DNA from: Candidatus Eremiobacterota bacterium | GTDB taxonomy: Bacteria > Vulcanimicrobiota > Vulcanimicrobiia > Vulcanimicrobiales > Vulcanimicrobiaceae | Reading direction: 5' to 3' | Assembly: GCA_019235885.1 (NCBI GenBank) | Contig: JAFAKB010000071.1 | Location: 62,001-126,000 of the forward strand | DNA: 64,000 nt | Part shown: one piece after another, positions 1 through 8,777 of the stretch | Position numbering within the stretch: the first letter of the stretch is position 1 | Layout: every line of letters starts with the position of its first letter | Program-made: the position numbers and the translations under genes | Notes under the pieces: model-generated | Databases searched by the model: none | Told to the model about the DNA's origin: nothing | The model's input: only the letters and a program-made list of their open reading frames with translations

Positions 1-692
1 GCGGGCCGCAGTCGCACCGCGTGCTGCTCGGCGCGCGCGCGCAGCGGCTGATCACCTTTCGCAACGAAGAGATCCCGGAGAGCGCGAGCGGTGCGGAGTA
101 CGACGCAGACGAGCACGAGGTGCGGCGCTGGTGCCGGATGCTCGAGCACGCCGGCATCGCGGCCGATCCGCGCGAGCTCGACCTTGCCGTTCCGCCGGTG
201 CTGGTGCCGCGGCGCATCCGCGGCGCGACGCTGATCCATCCCGGCGCGGCGAGCGAGGCGCGCCGCTGGCCGGTCGAGCGCTGGATCGAGGTGGCGCGTG
301 CCGAGCAGCGGCTCGGGCGCACCGTCATCGTCACCGGCGCGGCGAACGAGGTCGAGCGCGCGCGCACGGTCGCGGACGCGGCCGGCGTTGCGCCGACGCA
401 CGTGTACGCCGGCCGCACGAACCTGCGCGAGCTCGCCGCGCTGGTCGCCGCGGCAGGGCGCGTCGTCTGCGGCGACACGGGCGTCGCGCACCTCGCAAGC
501 GCCTACCGCACGCCGTCGGTCGTGCTGTTCGGCCCGATTCCGCCGGCTGCGTGGGGGCCGCCGCCGCGCCCGTTCCACCGCGTGCTGTGGAACGGCACGA
601 CCGGGGACCCGCACGCCGACCGCGTCGACCCCGGCCTGCTCGCGATCAAACCCGAACGCGTGATCGCGGCACTCGACGCGCTCCGCGCTTAG
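1..692 (+). CDS. Glycosyltransferase family 9 (heptosyltransferase-like), 5' truncated
   Basis: The open frame runs in from the window edge (first full codon at base 3) without a stop, so the N-terminal half is missing. What remains is the C-terminal Rossmann domain of family 9 glycosyltransferases, which transfer ADP-activated heptose or similar sugars during lipopolysaccharide core assembly. Seen directly: the donor-site signature IHPGAASEARRWP and the motif GDTGVAHLASAYRTPSVVLFGP split between the two ends of the domain. Its TAG overlaps the TAA of the convergent oxidoreductase gene by two bases. The exact sugar cannot be told. Confidence 0.85.
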   Translation, partial: GPQSHRVLLGARAQRLITFRNEEIPESASGAEYDADEHEVRRWCRMLEHAGIAADPRELDLAVPPVLVPRRIRGATLIHPGAASEARRWPVERWIEVARAEQRLGRTVIVTGAANEVERARTVADAAGVAPTHVYAGRTNLRELAALVAAAGRVVCGDTGVAHLASAYRTPSVVLFGPIPPAAWGPPPRPFHRVLWNGTTGDPHADRVDPGLLAIKPERVIAALDALRA

Positions 693-1648
693 GCGACCTC
701 TTCGAGCGCATCTTCGGTCGCGTCGACGACGACGACGATCGTGCCGTGGATGCGGCGGCGCTCGAGGCGGCGGTGCGCTTCGGCCGTGTCGTCGAGCGAG
801 TACATCGCGGCGATCGGCACCGCGAACGGCGCTTCGTCGATCGCCGCGCTGAGCCGCGCGAACGCGGCCGGGTTCGGCACGCCGTCGAACGCGATCGCGG
901 CAATCTCGCTCGGCCATTCGACGCCGTTCGGGCGCGCGATCGTGCCGCCGTCGCGCAGCGCTGCGGCGAGCCGCTCGACGCCGAGGCCGCCGGCGAGCGC
1001 GAGCACCGCGTCGACGCCGTGGGGCGCAAAAGTTCGCGCGACGGCCGCGACGTCGTCGTGATGCGTGTCGAGCGCCGCGTCGGCGCCGAGCGCGCGCAGC
1101 AGCTCGACTCCTTCGCGATCGCGCGCGGTGGCGATCACGCGCGCGCCGCGGCGCTTCGCAAGCTGGACCGCCATCACGCCGACGCTTCCCGTCGCGCCGT
1201 GAATCAGCACCGCCGTGCCGGCGCGCAGCCCGAGCGCGTCGTCGATCCCCGCGAGCGCGGTCAAGCCTGCGACCGGGATCGGGCCGGCTTCGCGAAACTC
1301 CAGCGTGCGCGGCATCGGAGCGACGTGCTCCGCGCGCAGCGCCACATAGTCGGCGTAGAAGCCGCCCTTTCGGTCACCGTAGGCGTAGCCGATCACCGCA
1401 TCGCCGACGCTCAGGCCCTGCACGTCGTCGCCGAGCGAGGCGATCGTACCGGAGCCCTCCGCCCCGAGCACGAGCGGAAACGCCTTCCCGCGCGAGAACG
1501 CGCCGCGCCGCATCTTGGCGTCCCAGATCCCGACCCCGGCCGTGTCGACCCGGATCAGGACCTCGTTCGCGTCGAGCTCGGGGACGCGCAGCTCGCGAGC
1601 GACCAGCCGCTCCGGCCCGCCGAACGCGTCGATCGCGACCGCCCGCAT
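689..1648 (-). CDS. Zinc-free quinone oxidoreductase-like (MDR superfamily) NADP oxidoreductase
   Basis: A 319-residue medium-chain dehydrogenase/reductase of the NADPH:quinone oxidoreductase branch. The N-terminal GroES-like fold (MRAVAIDAFGGPE, then VDTAGVGIWDAKMRRG) lacks the cysteine/histidine zinc ligands, and the cofactor domain carries GATGSVGVMAVQLAKRRGA, the usual nucleotide-binding loop. Substrate is probably a quinone or an activated alkene, by family. I chose the ATG at 1648 because it starts the conserved MRAVxIDxFGG beginning; an upstream GTG-type extension of ten residues is open. It converges on the glycosyltransferase with overlapping stop codons. Confidence 0.85.
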   Translation of the reverse strand: MRAVAIDAFGGPERLVARELRVPELDANEVLIRVDTAGVGIWDAKMRRGAFSRGKAFPLVLGAEGSGTIASLGDDVQGLSVGDAVIGYAYGDRKGGFYADYVALRAEHVAPMPRTLEFREAGPIPVAGLTALAGIDDALGLRAGTAVLIHGATGSVGVMAVQLAKRRGARVIATARDREGVELLRALGADAALDTHHDDVAAVARTFAPHGVDAVLALAGGLGVERLAAALRDGGTIARPNGVEWPSEIAAIAFDGVPNPAAFARLSAAIDEAPFAVPIAAMYSLDDTAEAHRRLERRRIHGTIVVVVDATEDALEEVA

Positions 1649-1756
1649 GAAACGCGGAACCGTCCCGTCGGTCCTCATGCGCGCCCTGACCGGCCCCGCC
1701 TCAGGCTAGGTTGCGTTGTGGTCCTTGGCGCGGCGCCGACGGCGCTGAATCCGCGG

Positions 1757-2533
1757 CTACTTCGCCGGGGCGTTCGTCGTCGTGGCGGGCGTCGGTTCGG
1801 CGGGGGTACCGGCGGTCAGGGCGGGGTTCGGGACGGACTCGACTGCGGCGGCGGTTGCGGGGAGGACTTCGTTGACGTTCGTCACCCACTGCTGCTCGTC
1901 GGGAAGCGGCGCGGGGCGAACGGCGATCGTCGCGCTGGCGGCGGGCGTGAAGGCACGGCCGACGCGCGCGTCGAGCTGCTTCCACACGTGCAGCACCCGC
2001 ACGACGTAGTGGCGCGTCTCGCTGTACGGCGGCACGCCGTGATAGCGCTCGACGGCCTTCGGGCCGGCGTTGTAGCCGGCGATCGCGAGCTTCACCGCGT
2101 TCGGCTTCCCGGCGAAGTGGTTCATCAGCGTCTTCAGGTACGAGGACGTTCCGCGCAGGTTGTCGGCGGGATTCCAGGCGTTCACGCCGAGGCGGCGCGC
2201 CGTGCCCGGCATCAGCTGGCCGAGGCCGCGCGCGCCGGTGCGGGAGACGGCGTTCGAGCGCCAAGCCGACTCGACCGTGACGATCGACATGATGAAGCGC
2301 GGATCGAGGTGCGTGCGCCACGCGTCGGCCATCACCGAGCGGGCGTACGCGCGCGCTTTCTGCAGCGAGAGCTTGGGGTTGATCGTGCGCACCAGCGCCG
2401 CGTAGGCCGACTCGGTCGGCGCGGCGGCGGCGGTGGCGGAGGCGTCCTGCGCCGCGGCGGGCACGGCGAGAACCCCGGAGAGGCTAAAAACGAACAGCGC
2501 CGCGGCAAGACGCGGCGAGGGAAGCCGGAACAT
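1757..2533 (-). CDS. Lytic transglycosylase, SLT domain, exported
   Basis: A 258-residue exported muramidase-like enzyme that cleaves peptidoglycan glycan strands to form anhydromuropeptides. A hydrophobic signal peptide (about residues 8-29, ending AAAQD) precedes an SLT domain (about 65-185) with the catalytic glutamate E88 in IVTVESAW, the GLGQLMPGTA motif (103-112) and IAGYNAGPKAVERYHGVPPY (151-170). The C-terminal 75 residues are Ala/Pro/Thr rich and look unstructured. Start at the ATG at 2533; an extra six residues upstream are possible. Stands alone. Confidence 0.9.
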   Translation of the reverse strand: MFRLPSPRLAAALFVFSLSGVLAVPAAAQDASATAAAAPTESAYAALVRTINPKLSLQKARAYARSVMADAWRTHLDPRFIMSIVTVESAWRSNAVSRTGARGLGQLMPGTARRLGVNAWNPADNLRGTSSYLKTLMNHFAGKPNAVKLAIAGYNAGPKAVERYHGVPPYSETRHYVVRVLHVWKQLDARVGRAFTPAASATIAVRPAPLPDEQQWVTNVNEVLPATAAAVESVPNPALTAGTPAEPTPATTTNAPAK

Positions 2534-2551
2534 CGCCGCCCACGTTCGCAC

Positions 2552-2733
2552 GCGGGTCCGGGGGGACCCTCCTCTTTTTGTCGGACCGAACGCCGATCTC
2601 GCCGAAATCTCACCCGGGGTTTACGCGGGGTGAACGCTGGCGCTCATTTTGGTACGTTTCGACACACAACTCGGCCACCCGCCTGGCACGGTGAGGCGCT
2701 ATCTTGGTCGTATGAACGCGGGAATGGTGATGC
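2552..2733. other. Divergent intergenic region
   Basis: A 180-base gap between the starts of the divergent transglycosylase and helicase genes. It must hold both promoters. A short TTGGTACG stretch near 2649 and GTATGAACG near 2710 are visible but I cannot assign convincing -35/-10 pairs, and I see no hairpin. Confidence 0.3.
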
Positions 2734-5700
2734 GTGCGCCTCGTTGACGGCCGGGTCGTTCATGCTGCGTCCGACCTGAACGACTACCTCGCGTGCCCGC
2801 ACCGTGTCGCGCTGAACCGCCGCGCGGTGCTGCGCGGGGCGCCGCCGCTCGACGAGGATCCGGCGCTCGCGATCGTCGCGCGCCGCGGCCGCGAGCACGA
2901 GCTGCGCGTGCTGCACGAGCTCGAGGCGAGCGGCGTCGCGGTCGTGCGCATTCCGGAAGGCGACGACTCGGCGAGCGACCTGCTGCGCGCGGTCGAGATG
3001 ACGCACGCGGCGATGCGCAGCGGCGCGGAAGCGATCTACCAAGCGGCGTTTCTCGACGGCGCGTGGGCCGGGCGCGCCGACTTCCTGTTCCGCACCGCCG
3101 AGCCGAGCGCGCTCGGCGCGTGGTCGTACGACGTCGCGGACTCGAAGCTCGCGATCCGCGAGAAGCCGCAGTTCTTGGTGCAGCTTTGCAGCTACGCGCT
3201 GCTCGTCGCCGCGGTGCAAGGCGTGCTGCCGCGCAGCGTGCGCGCGCTCTTCGGTGACGGAACGCAGACCGCGTACGACCCGCGGCGCTACGCCGCATAC
3301 GTGCGCGCCGCGCAGCGACGCTACGCGGCGGCCGCCGCCGCGCTCGATCCGGACGCCGTCCCCGAGCGGGTGCGCGCGTGCGAGGGCTGCATCTGGACCG
3401 CGCACTGCGAGGGCGTGCGACGGCGGGTCGATCATCTCTCGCTGGTCGCGGGAATGCGGCGCGATCAGACGAAGCGGCTCGTCGCCGCGGGGATCGCGAC
3501 GCTCGAGCGGCTGGCGACCGCGAGCGAAGCGGCGCGCCCGCCGCGGATGGCGGAGAAAACGTTCGCGACGCTGCGCCGCCAGGCGAAGCTGCAATTGCAC
3601 CAGCGCGTCTCGGGCGACCACCGCTACGAGCTGCTGCCGCCGCGCGAGCGGCACGGGTTCGGCGCGCTCCCGCCGCCGGCGGCCGGCGACGTGTACTTCG
3701 ACATGGAAGGCGATCCGCTCTACGAAGCGGGCAAAGGGCTCGAGTACCTCTTCGGCGCGTTCGTCCCCGACGCTGCGCGCCAGCCGTACCGCGAGTTCTG
3801 GGGCGAGACGCGATTGCAGGAGCGCGCCGCGTTCGAACGCTTCGTCGACTGGCTGGGCGCGCACCGCGCGCAACACCCGCACGCGCACGTCTACCACTAC
3901 GCGGCCTACGAGAAGACGGCGCTGCGCCGGCTCGCGATGCGCCACGGCACCCGCGAGGAAGAGATCGACGAGCTGCTGCGCGGCGAGGTGCTGGTCGATC
4001 TGTACGCGGTGGTGAAAGGCGCGCTCGCGCAGTCGCAGGACGGCTACTCGATCAAGAAGCTGGAAGCGTTCTATGGCTTCTTCCGCGACGCCGACGTGCG
4101 CCGCGGCGACCAGTCGATCGTCGCGTTCGAAGAATATCTCCTCGACCGCGATCTCTCGCGCCGGCTCGACATCGTGCGCTACAACGAAGAGGACTGCGTC
4201 TCGACGCGCCGTCTGCACGAGTGGCTGCTGCGGTTGCGCGAGGAGGCGCGCACGCTCTACGCGCTGGAGGTCGCGTTCCGCCCCGAGCGCGATCCGAAGC
4301 TTCCGAGCGAGGAGAGGCTGCGCGAGCTCAAAGAGCTGACGGAGATCCAGCGCGCGCTGCTCGCCGGCGCGGCGCCCGGTTCGCCGCGCGAGCTGCTCGC
4401 GCACCTCGCCGGCTACCACCGCCGCGAGGAGAAGCCGGTGTGGTGGGCGCTGTTCGACCGCTACGAGCGCGCGCCCGACGCGACGTTCGTCGACGACGAC
4501 GCGGAAGCGCTCGGCGGCCTCGCGCTCGCCGAGGAGTTCGCGCCGCTCGAGCCGGCGCGGCGCGGAACGCGCTCGGTCTACACGTACCGCTTTCCGGTGC
4601 AGCAGCACAAGGTCGGGACCGGTTCGTTCGTCGATCCCGACCGGCGCGACGCGCCCGCGCTCGAGGTCGTCGCGCTCGACGAAGACGAGCGTCTGGTGCA
4701 GGTCAAGAAGTGGCCCGCCGATCCGCACCCGCGCGCGCTCGTCCCCGGCGGCCCGATCTACACCGGAGTGCAGCAAGCCGCGCTGCGCCGGCTCGCCGAA
4801 GCCGCGCTCGCCGGCACCGAGCGCGCGACGTATTCGGCGGCGTCGGACATCCTCTACCGCGTGCGCCCGCGCATCACCGGGCTGCACGAGGGCGACCGGG
4901 TGCAGCCCGCGATGCGCCCCGGCGCGGAAGCGATCGATCCCGCCGACGTCGCGGATCTGGCGCTGCGATTGAATCGCAGCGCGCTTGCGGTGCAAGGTCC
5001 GCCGGGAACCGGAAAGACGTACGCCGGCGCGCACGTGATCGCCGCGCTGCTGGCGGCGGGGAAGCGGATCGGCGTCACCTCGAACAGCCACAAAGCGATC
5101 AACAACCTGCTGCACGAGGTCGAGAGCGCCGTCGCCGCGCGCGGGGCGTCGTTCCGCGGGATCAAGAAGTGCGACAAGACGAACCCCGACTCACCGTTCG
5201 AGTCGAAGCGCGCGCACGCGTTCGTCGAGAACGCCGAGAAGAACGCGCCGTTCGCGGAGTACGCGCTCGTCGCCGGAACGTCGTGGCTGTTCGCGCGCGA
5301 CGATCTCGCGCCCGTCGATTATCTGGTCATCGACGAAGCGGGTCAGGTCGCGCTCGCCGACGCGCTCGCGATGGCGACGAACGCCGAGAACGTCATCCTG
5401 CTCGGCGACCCGCTGCAGCTCGCGCACGTCTCGGTGGGGACGCATCCCGACGGGGCCGGCGTCTCGGTCTTGGAGCACCTGCTGGCCGACGAAGGCGCGC
5501 CGGGCGGCGTGCACGGAACGCTCCCCGACGACCGCGGCGTTTTCCTCGACCGCACCTTCCGGATGCACCCCGCGCTGTGCGAGTTCGTCTCGGGGATGGT
5601 GTACGAGGGCCGGCTCTGCTCGGCCGCGTCGTGCGCGAGCCAGCGGATCGAGGCACCGTGGTTCACCGGGGCCGGGCTGCGCTACGTCCCGGTCGAGCAC

Positions 5701-6162
5701 GCGTCGAACGCGCAGTTTTCGGAGGAAGAAGCCGACGCGGTCGAGGCGATCCTGGCCGGGCTGGTCGGCGGCACGTTCACCGACCGCCACGGCGTCGCGC
5801 GGCCGCTCGGGCCGGCCGACGTGCTCGTCGTCTCGCCGTACAACGCCCAGGTGCGGCTGCTGAAACGCCGGCTGCGGGCCCGCTTCGGCGAGACCGTCCG
5901 GGTCGGGACGGTCGACAAGTTCCAGGGCCAGGAGGCGCCCGCGGTGGTCTACTCGCTGGCGACCTCGAGCGCCGAGGACGCCCCGCGCGGTGCCGACTTC
6001 CTGTTCGAGGCGAACCGCTTCAACGTCGCGCTCTCGCGCGGCCGGGCGCTGGCGGCGCTGGTTTGCTCGCCGCGGCTGCTCGAAACGCGCGCGGCGACGG
6101 TCGAGCAGCTCGGCGCCGTCGCCGCCTTCTGCGCCTTCGCGGAGGCTGCCGCGGCGTTCTAA
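2734..6162 (+). CDS. TM0106-type RecB-like nuclease + RNase H-like exonuclease + SF1 helicase fusion
   Basis: A 1142-residue nucleic-acid processing enzyme with three parts in one chain. The N-terminal part resembles the TM0106/Cas4-RecB nuclease family: C21 with C216, C219 and C225 is the spacing of a Cas4-type iron-sulfur cluster. A DnaQ/RNase H-like 3'-5' exonuclease follows with VYFDMEGDP (D323, E325) and a distal YNEEDC (D487). The C-terminal part is a Dna2/UPF1-like SF1 helicase: Walker A GPPGTGKT (755-762), Walker B LVIDEAGQ (D867, E868), GDPLQL, VGTVDKFQGQE and NVALSRGRA. It probably processes DNA ends during repair; no substrate can be inferred. GTG start at 2734. It is monocistronic, and no CRISPR array or cas gene is nearby. 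Confidence 0.9.
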   Translation: MRLVDGRVVHAASDLNDYLACPHRVALNRRAVLRGAPPLDEDPALAIVARRGREHELRVLHELEASGVAVVRIPEGDDSASDLLRAVEMTHAAMRSGAEAIYQAAFLDGAWAGRADFLFRTAEPSALGAWSYDVADSKLAIREKPQFLVQLCSYALLVAAVQGVLPRSVRALFGDGTQTAYDPRRYAAYVRAAQRRYAAAAAALDPDAVPERVRACEGCIWTAHCEGVRRRVDHLSLVAGMRRDQTKRLVAAGIATLERLATASEAARPPRMAEKTFATLRRQAKLQLHQRVSGDHRYELLPPRERHGFGALPPPAAGDVYFDMEGDPLYEAGKGLEYLFGAFVPDAARQPYREFWGETRLQERAAFERFVDWLGAHRAQHPHAHVYHYAAYEKTALRRLAMRHGTREEEIDELLRGEVLVDLYAVVKGALAQSQDGYSIKKLEAFYGFFRDADVRRGDQSIVAFEEYLLDRDLSRRLDIVRYNEEDCVSTRRLHEWLLRLREEARTLYALEVAFRPERDPKLPSEERLRELKELTEIQRALLAGAAPGSPRELLAHLAGYHRREEKPVWWALFDRYERAPDATFVDDDAEALGGLALAEEFAPLEPARRGTRSVYTYRFPVQQHKVGTGSFVDPDRRDAPALEVVALDEDERLVQVKKWPADPHPRALVPGGPIYTGVQQAALRRLAEAALAGTERATYSAASDILYRVRPRITGLHEGDRVQPAMRPGAEAIDPADVADLALRLNRSALAVQGPPGTGKTYAGAHVIAALLAAGKRIGVTSNSHKAINNLLHEVESAVAARGASFRGIKKCDKTNPDSPFESKRAHAFVENAEKNAPFAEYALVAGTSWLFARDDLAPVDYLVIDEAGQVALADALAMATNAENVILLGDPLQLAHVSVGTHPDGAGVSVLEHLLADEGAPGGVHGTLPDDRGVFLDRTFRMHPALCEFVSGMVYEGRLCSAASCASQRIEAPWFTGAGLRYVPVEHASNAQFSEEEADAVEAILAGLVGGTFTDRHGVARPLGPADVLVVSPYNAQVRLLKRRLRARFGETVRVGTVDKFQGQEAPAVVYSLATSSAEDAPRGADFLFEANRFNVALSRGRALAALVCSPRLLETRAATVEQLGAVAAFCAFAEAAAAF

Positions 6163-6171
6163 CTATCTTTT

Positions 6172-6203
6172 TAGTTGACATCCCGTGCGGGCGATGCTAC
6201 GCT
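6172..6203 (+). promoter_or_regulatory. Sigma-70-type promoter with possible operator
   Basis: TTGACA at 6175-6180 is followed after exactly 17 bases by TACGCT at 6198-6203, a consensus -35 with a weak -10. The -35 is covered by a small inverted repeat AACTA-N6-TAGTT (6161-6176), and the heptamer TAGTTGA occurs at 6172-6178 and again at 6228-6234 just before the ribosome binding site. This suggests a repressor site, but no regulator gene is adjacent. Confidence 0.5.
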
Positions 6204-6246
6204 CGGCGCACCGATCACCTAACAAAATAGTTGAGGAGAACCCGCC

Positions 6247-6372
6247 GTGATCCGCTCGCTTCTCGCCCTCGCCGTCATCAGCGCCGGCATCGTCGTCCTC
6301 GGCGCCGACCTCGTCCAGACCGCCTTCAGCGCGGTCCAGACCGCTCAGACGATCGTCCTGCCGCAAGCCTGA
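6247..6372 (+). CDS. Small 41-residue hydrophobic peptide
   Basis: A short frame starting GTG with an excellent ribosome binding site, GAGGAG at 6233-6238, eight bases before the start. The peptide begins MIRSLLALAVISAG and continues with a hydrophobic stretch and a tail rich in Q, T and A ending VLPQA. One membrane segment or a signal peptide covers about residues 3-22. It sits directly behind the TTGACA promoter and before a GC-rich hairpin and the subtilase gene. No homologue recognised. It could be a real small membrane protein or a leader peptide. Start and spacing are the main support. Confidence 0.45.
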   Translation: MIRSLLALAVISAGIVVLGADLVQTAFSAVQTAQTIVLPQA

Positions 6373-6386
6373 GCTCCGATTTCGCC

Positions 6387-6424
6387 GGCCGCGCGGGCAG
6401 GACCGAAAGGATGCCCGCCCGGCC
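6387..6424 (+). promoter_or_regulatory. GC-rich hairpin between small ORF and subtilase
   Basis: Arms 6387-6399 and 6412-6424 pair over 13 bases with one mismatch around a 12-base loop. No T-run follows, so it is not a standard intrinsic terminator. It ends 20 bases before the GTG of the protease gene and may modulate read-through or translation. Confidence 0.4.
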
Positions 6425-6444
6425 GCTGCGTAGCGAAGTGCAGC

Positions 6445-8694
6445 GTGGCGAAGAAACGGGTGACGCTGTTCTGGCTGCACGACGAGGAGCGCGACGCGGT
6501 GTTGCCGCTCCTCTCCTCCATCGTGGGCAAACCGACGCAGAGTTTTGCCGTCGGCGACATCGACGAGAACGACATCGCGAAGGCCGAAGCCGCCGGCGCG
6601 ATCGTGCAGGAACAGCAGCCGCCGCCGGTTCGGCGCGTCGCCCCGTCGCCGCGGCAGAGCATCAGCGCCTTCGGCTTCGCGATGGCTGCCGCGCCGGTTC
6701 CGGCGCCGGACGAAGGCGTTCCGGCAGAGCTCGACTACTATGCGCTCGATTTGAGCGTGCCGTTGATCGAGGACGTGCGCAACGCGCTCCAAACCGCGGG
6801 CGCGACGATCATGGAAGCGCTGCCGGAAGGCGGCTACAAGATTCGCGCGCACGCCGGCGCGATCGCCGCGATCCGCAGCGTGCCGGGCGTCGAAGCGGTC
6901 ACGTGGATCGCGCCGTCGTCCGCGGCACCGAAAGTCGCGGTGCTCGCCGCGGCTCCGGCCGGCGCCGAGCAGCAGCCGGTCAAGATGGTGGCGTGGGACG
7001 CGCGGCTGCACGACCCGACCGACGTGAGCACCATCGTCACCTGGCTCGGCCAGCAGCACCTCACGATCGCCGGCTCGGGTGTTCGCAAAGTGCGTTTCTA
7101 CGCGCCGCCCAATGCGCCGGTGCTCGACGATCTCGCGCGGCGAACCGAGGTCGAGACGATCGAGCAGTACGTTCCGCCGAAGCTCTTCGCGGACGTCGCG
7201 CGGCAGCTGCTCGGCGCCGACGCGGCGACGGCGGTCGGCCCGGCGCCGGGTGTCGCGCTCGACGGCAGCGGCCAGATCGTCGCGATCGCCGACACCGGGA
7301 TCGATCAAACGCATCCGGATTTCACCGGCCGGATCAAGCTCGCGATCGCGCGCGGCCGCGCGAACGACGCATCCGACCCGGAAGGCCACGGCACGCACGT
7401 CGCCGGCTGCGCGCTCGGCGACGGCACCGCCTCGGGCGGCAAGGTGAAAGGGATGGCGCCGAAAGCGACGCTCGTCTTTCAATCGCTGCTCGACGACGCG
7501 GGCGGGCTCGGCGGGCTGCCGGTCGATCTCAACCAGCTCTTCCAGGAATCGTACGACGCCGGCGCGCGCATTCAGAACGCGAGCTGGGGAAACTCCGGCA
7601 GCTCGGTCTACGCGATCAACAGCGAAGAGGTCGACGAGTTCGTCTACAACCATCCCGACATGCTGATCGTCGTCGCGGCGGGCAACGACGGCAGCGCCGC
7701 CGCGCCGCAGCGCAGCGCCGCGGGATTCGTCGACTGGTACTCGATCGCGTCGCCCGCGTCGTGCAAGAACGCGATCACGGTCGGCGCGAGCCGCAGCTCG
7801 CGCACCGACGGCGCGCTGAGCGCGAGCACCTGGGCGCAGTCGTTCCCCAGCGCGTTTCCGAACGATCCGATCGCGAGCCAGAACATCTCCGGCGATCCGA
7901 ACGCGCTGGCAGGCTTCTCCAGCCGCGGGCCGTGCGACGACCGCAGGATCAAGCCCGACGTGGTCGCGCCCGGCACGGACATCGCCGCCGCGCGCTCGTC
8001 GCTCGCGCCGGTCAGCAATTTCTGGGGACCGTACACGCCCGATCCGGCGCACTACGCATACGACGGCGGGACCAGCATGGCGTCGCCGCTCGTCGCCGGC
8101 GCGGCGGCGCTCGTGCGCCAGTACTACACCGACGTCGCAAAACACCAGCCCTCGGCCGCGCTGCTGAAAGCGACGCTGGTGAACAGCACGGCGTGGCTCA
8201 CCGGCGCCGACGCGACCGCCGCGCCCGGCGGGACGCCGAGCTATCATCAAGGGCACGGCCGCGTCGACGTGTCGCGCGCGGTGCCGAACGCGAGCCGGCC
8301 GAACTTCATGCTGTTCTTCGACGACAACTATGCGGCGGGCGCGGGCCTTGCGAAAACCGGCGACGCCGCGCGCTTTCAGGTCACCGTTCCGGCCGGCATC
8401 GACGAGCTGCGCATCTGTCTCGCGTACACCGATCTGCCGGCGCGCGGTCTCCAGAACAGCCTCGGCCTCATCGTCCAGCTCGGCGGCGACGTGAAGAAGT
8501 ACACCGGCAACCAGAACCTGCCCGACGCGCCGCCCCCGCCCGACCGCGACAACAACCTGCAGTCGGTGCGCATCCCAACTCCCGGCGCCGGCGTCTACTA
8601 CATCCAAGTGATGGCCAACAACTTGCTCAAAGGCCCGCAAGCCTTCGCGCTTGTCGTCACCGGTGACAGCTTGACGAATTTCGCGCCGTACTGA
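6445..8694 (+). CDS. S8 family subtilisin-like serine protease
   Basis: A 749-residue protease with a complete catalytic triad: D283 in IADTGID, H315 in GHGTHVAG, S544 in GGTSMASP, and oxyanion N414 in AAGNDG. The first 270 residues look like a prodomain region, and residues about 610-749 form a beta-rich domain (RFQVTVPAGIDELRICLAY) like the jelly-roll domains C-terminal to many S8 proteases. No clear signal peptide follows the GTG start (MAKKRVTLFWLHDEER), so export, if any, is not by an obvious Sec signal. It probably shares the promoter at 6175 with the 41-residue ORF. Confidence 0.9.
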   Translation: MAKKRVTLFWLHDEERDAVLPLLSSIVGKPTQSFAVGDIDENDIAKAEAAGAIVQEQQPPPVRRVAPSPRQSISAFGFAMAAAPVPAPDEGVPAELDYYALDLSVPLIEDVRNALQTAGATIMEALPEGGYKIRAHAGAIAAIRSVPGVEAVTWIAPSSAAPKVAVLAAAPAGAEQQPVKMVAWDARLHDPTDVSTIVTWLGQQHLTIAGSGVRKVRFYAPPNAPVLDDLARRTEVETIEQYVPPKLFADVARQLLGADAATAVGPAPGVALDGSGQIVAIADTGIDQTHPDFTGRIKLAIARGRANDASDPEGHGTHVAGCALGDGTASGGKVKGMAPKATLVFQSLLDDAGGLGGLPVDLNQLFQESYDAGARIQNASWGNSGSSVYAINSEEVDEFVYNHPDMLIVVAAGNDGSAAAPQRSAAGFVDWYSIASPASCKNAITVGASRSSRTDGALSASTWAQSFPSAFPNDPIASQNISGDPNALAGFSSRGPCDDRRIKPDVVAPGTDIAAARSSLAPVSNFWGPYTPDPAHYAYDGGTSMASPLVAGAAALVRQYYTDVAKHQPSAALLKATLVNSTAWLTGADATAAPGGTPSYHQGHGRVDVSRAVPNASRPNFMLFFDDNYAAGAGLAKTGDAARFQVTVPAGIDELRICLAYTDLPARGLQNSLGLIVQLGGDVKKYTGNQNLPDAPPPPDRDNNLQSVRIPTPGAGVYYIQVMANNLLKGPQAFALVVTGDSLTNFAPY

Positions 8695-8737
8695 GAAAGC
8701 CGCTCCGTCCCCAACTCTGAGGCGAGGTCGAGGCAAC

Positions 8738-8776
8738 TTGCTTTCGCTTGGCCCCTATGGTATAACTGTTATACCA
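8738..8776 (+). promoter_or_regulatory. Promoter and palindromic operator of the BrnT-like operon
   Basis: TTGCTT (8738-8743), 17 bases, then TATAAC (8761-8766) preceded by an extended -10 TGG. The -10 lies inside a perfect 19-base palindrome, TGGTATAACTGTTATACCA (8758-8776), which ends one base before the start codon. This fits autorepression by the ribbon-helix-helix antitoxin. Transcription would start near 8773, leaving almost no leader. Confidence 0.75.
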
Positions 8777-8777
8777 A

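Noticed and set aside
131-2779. An 882-residue plus-strand open frame across the first three genes
   Set aside because: Arg/Ala-rich translation without motifs, antisense to the oxidoreductase and transglycosylase; a GC-rich artefact.
2644-5115. An 823-residue minus-strand open frame
   Set aside because: Lies antisense to the helicase fusion and is low-complexity Arg/Ala/Val; no motif.
6163-8736. An 857-residue minus-strand open frame
   Set aside because: Antisense to the subtilase, which has the full catalytic triad.
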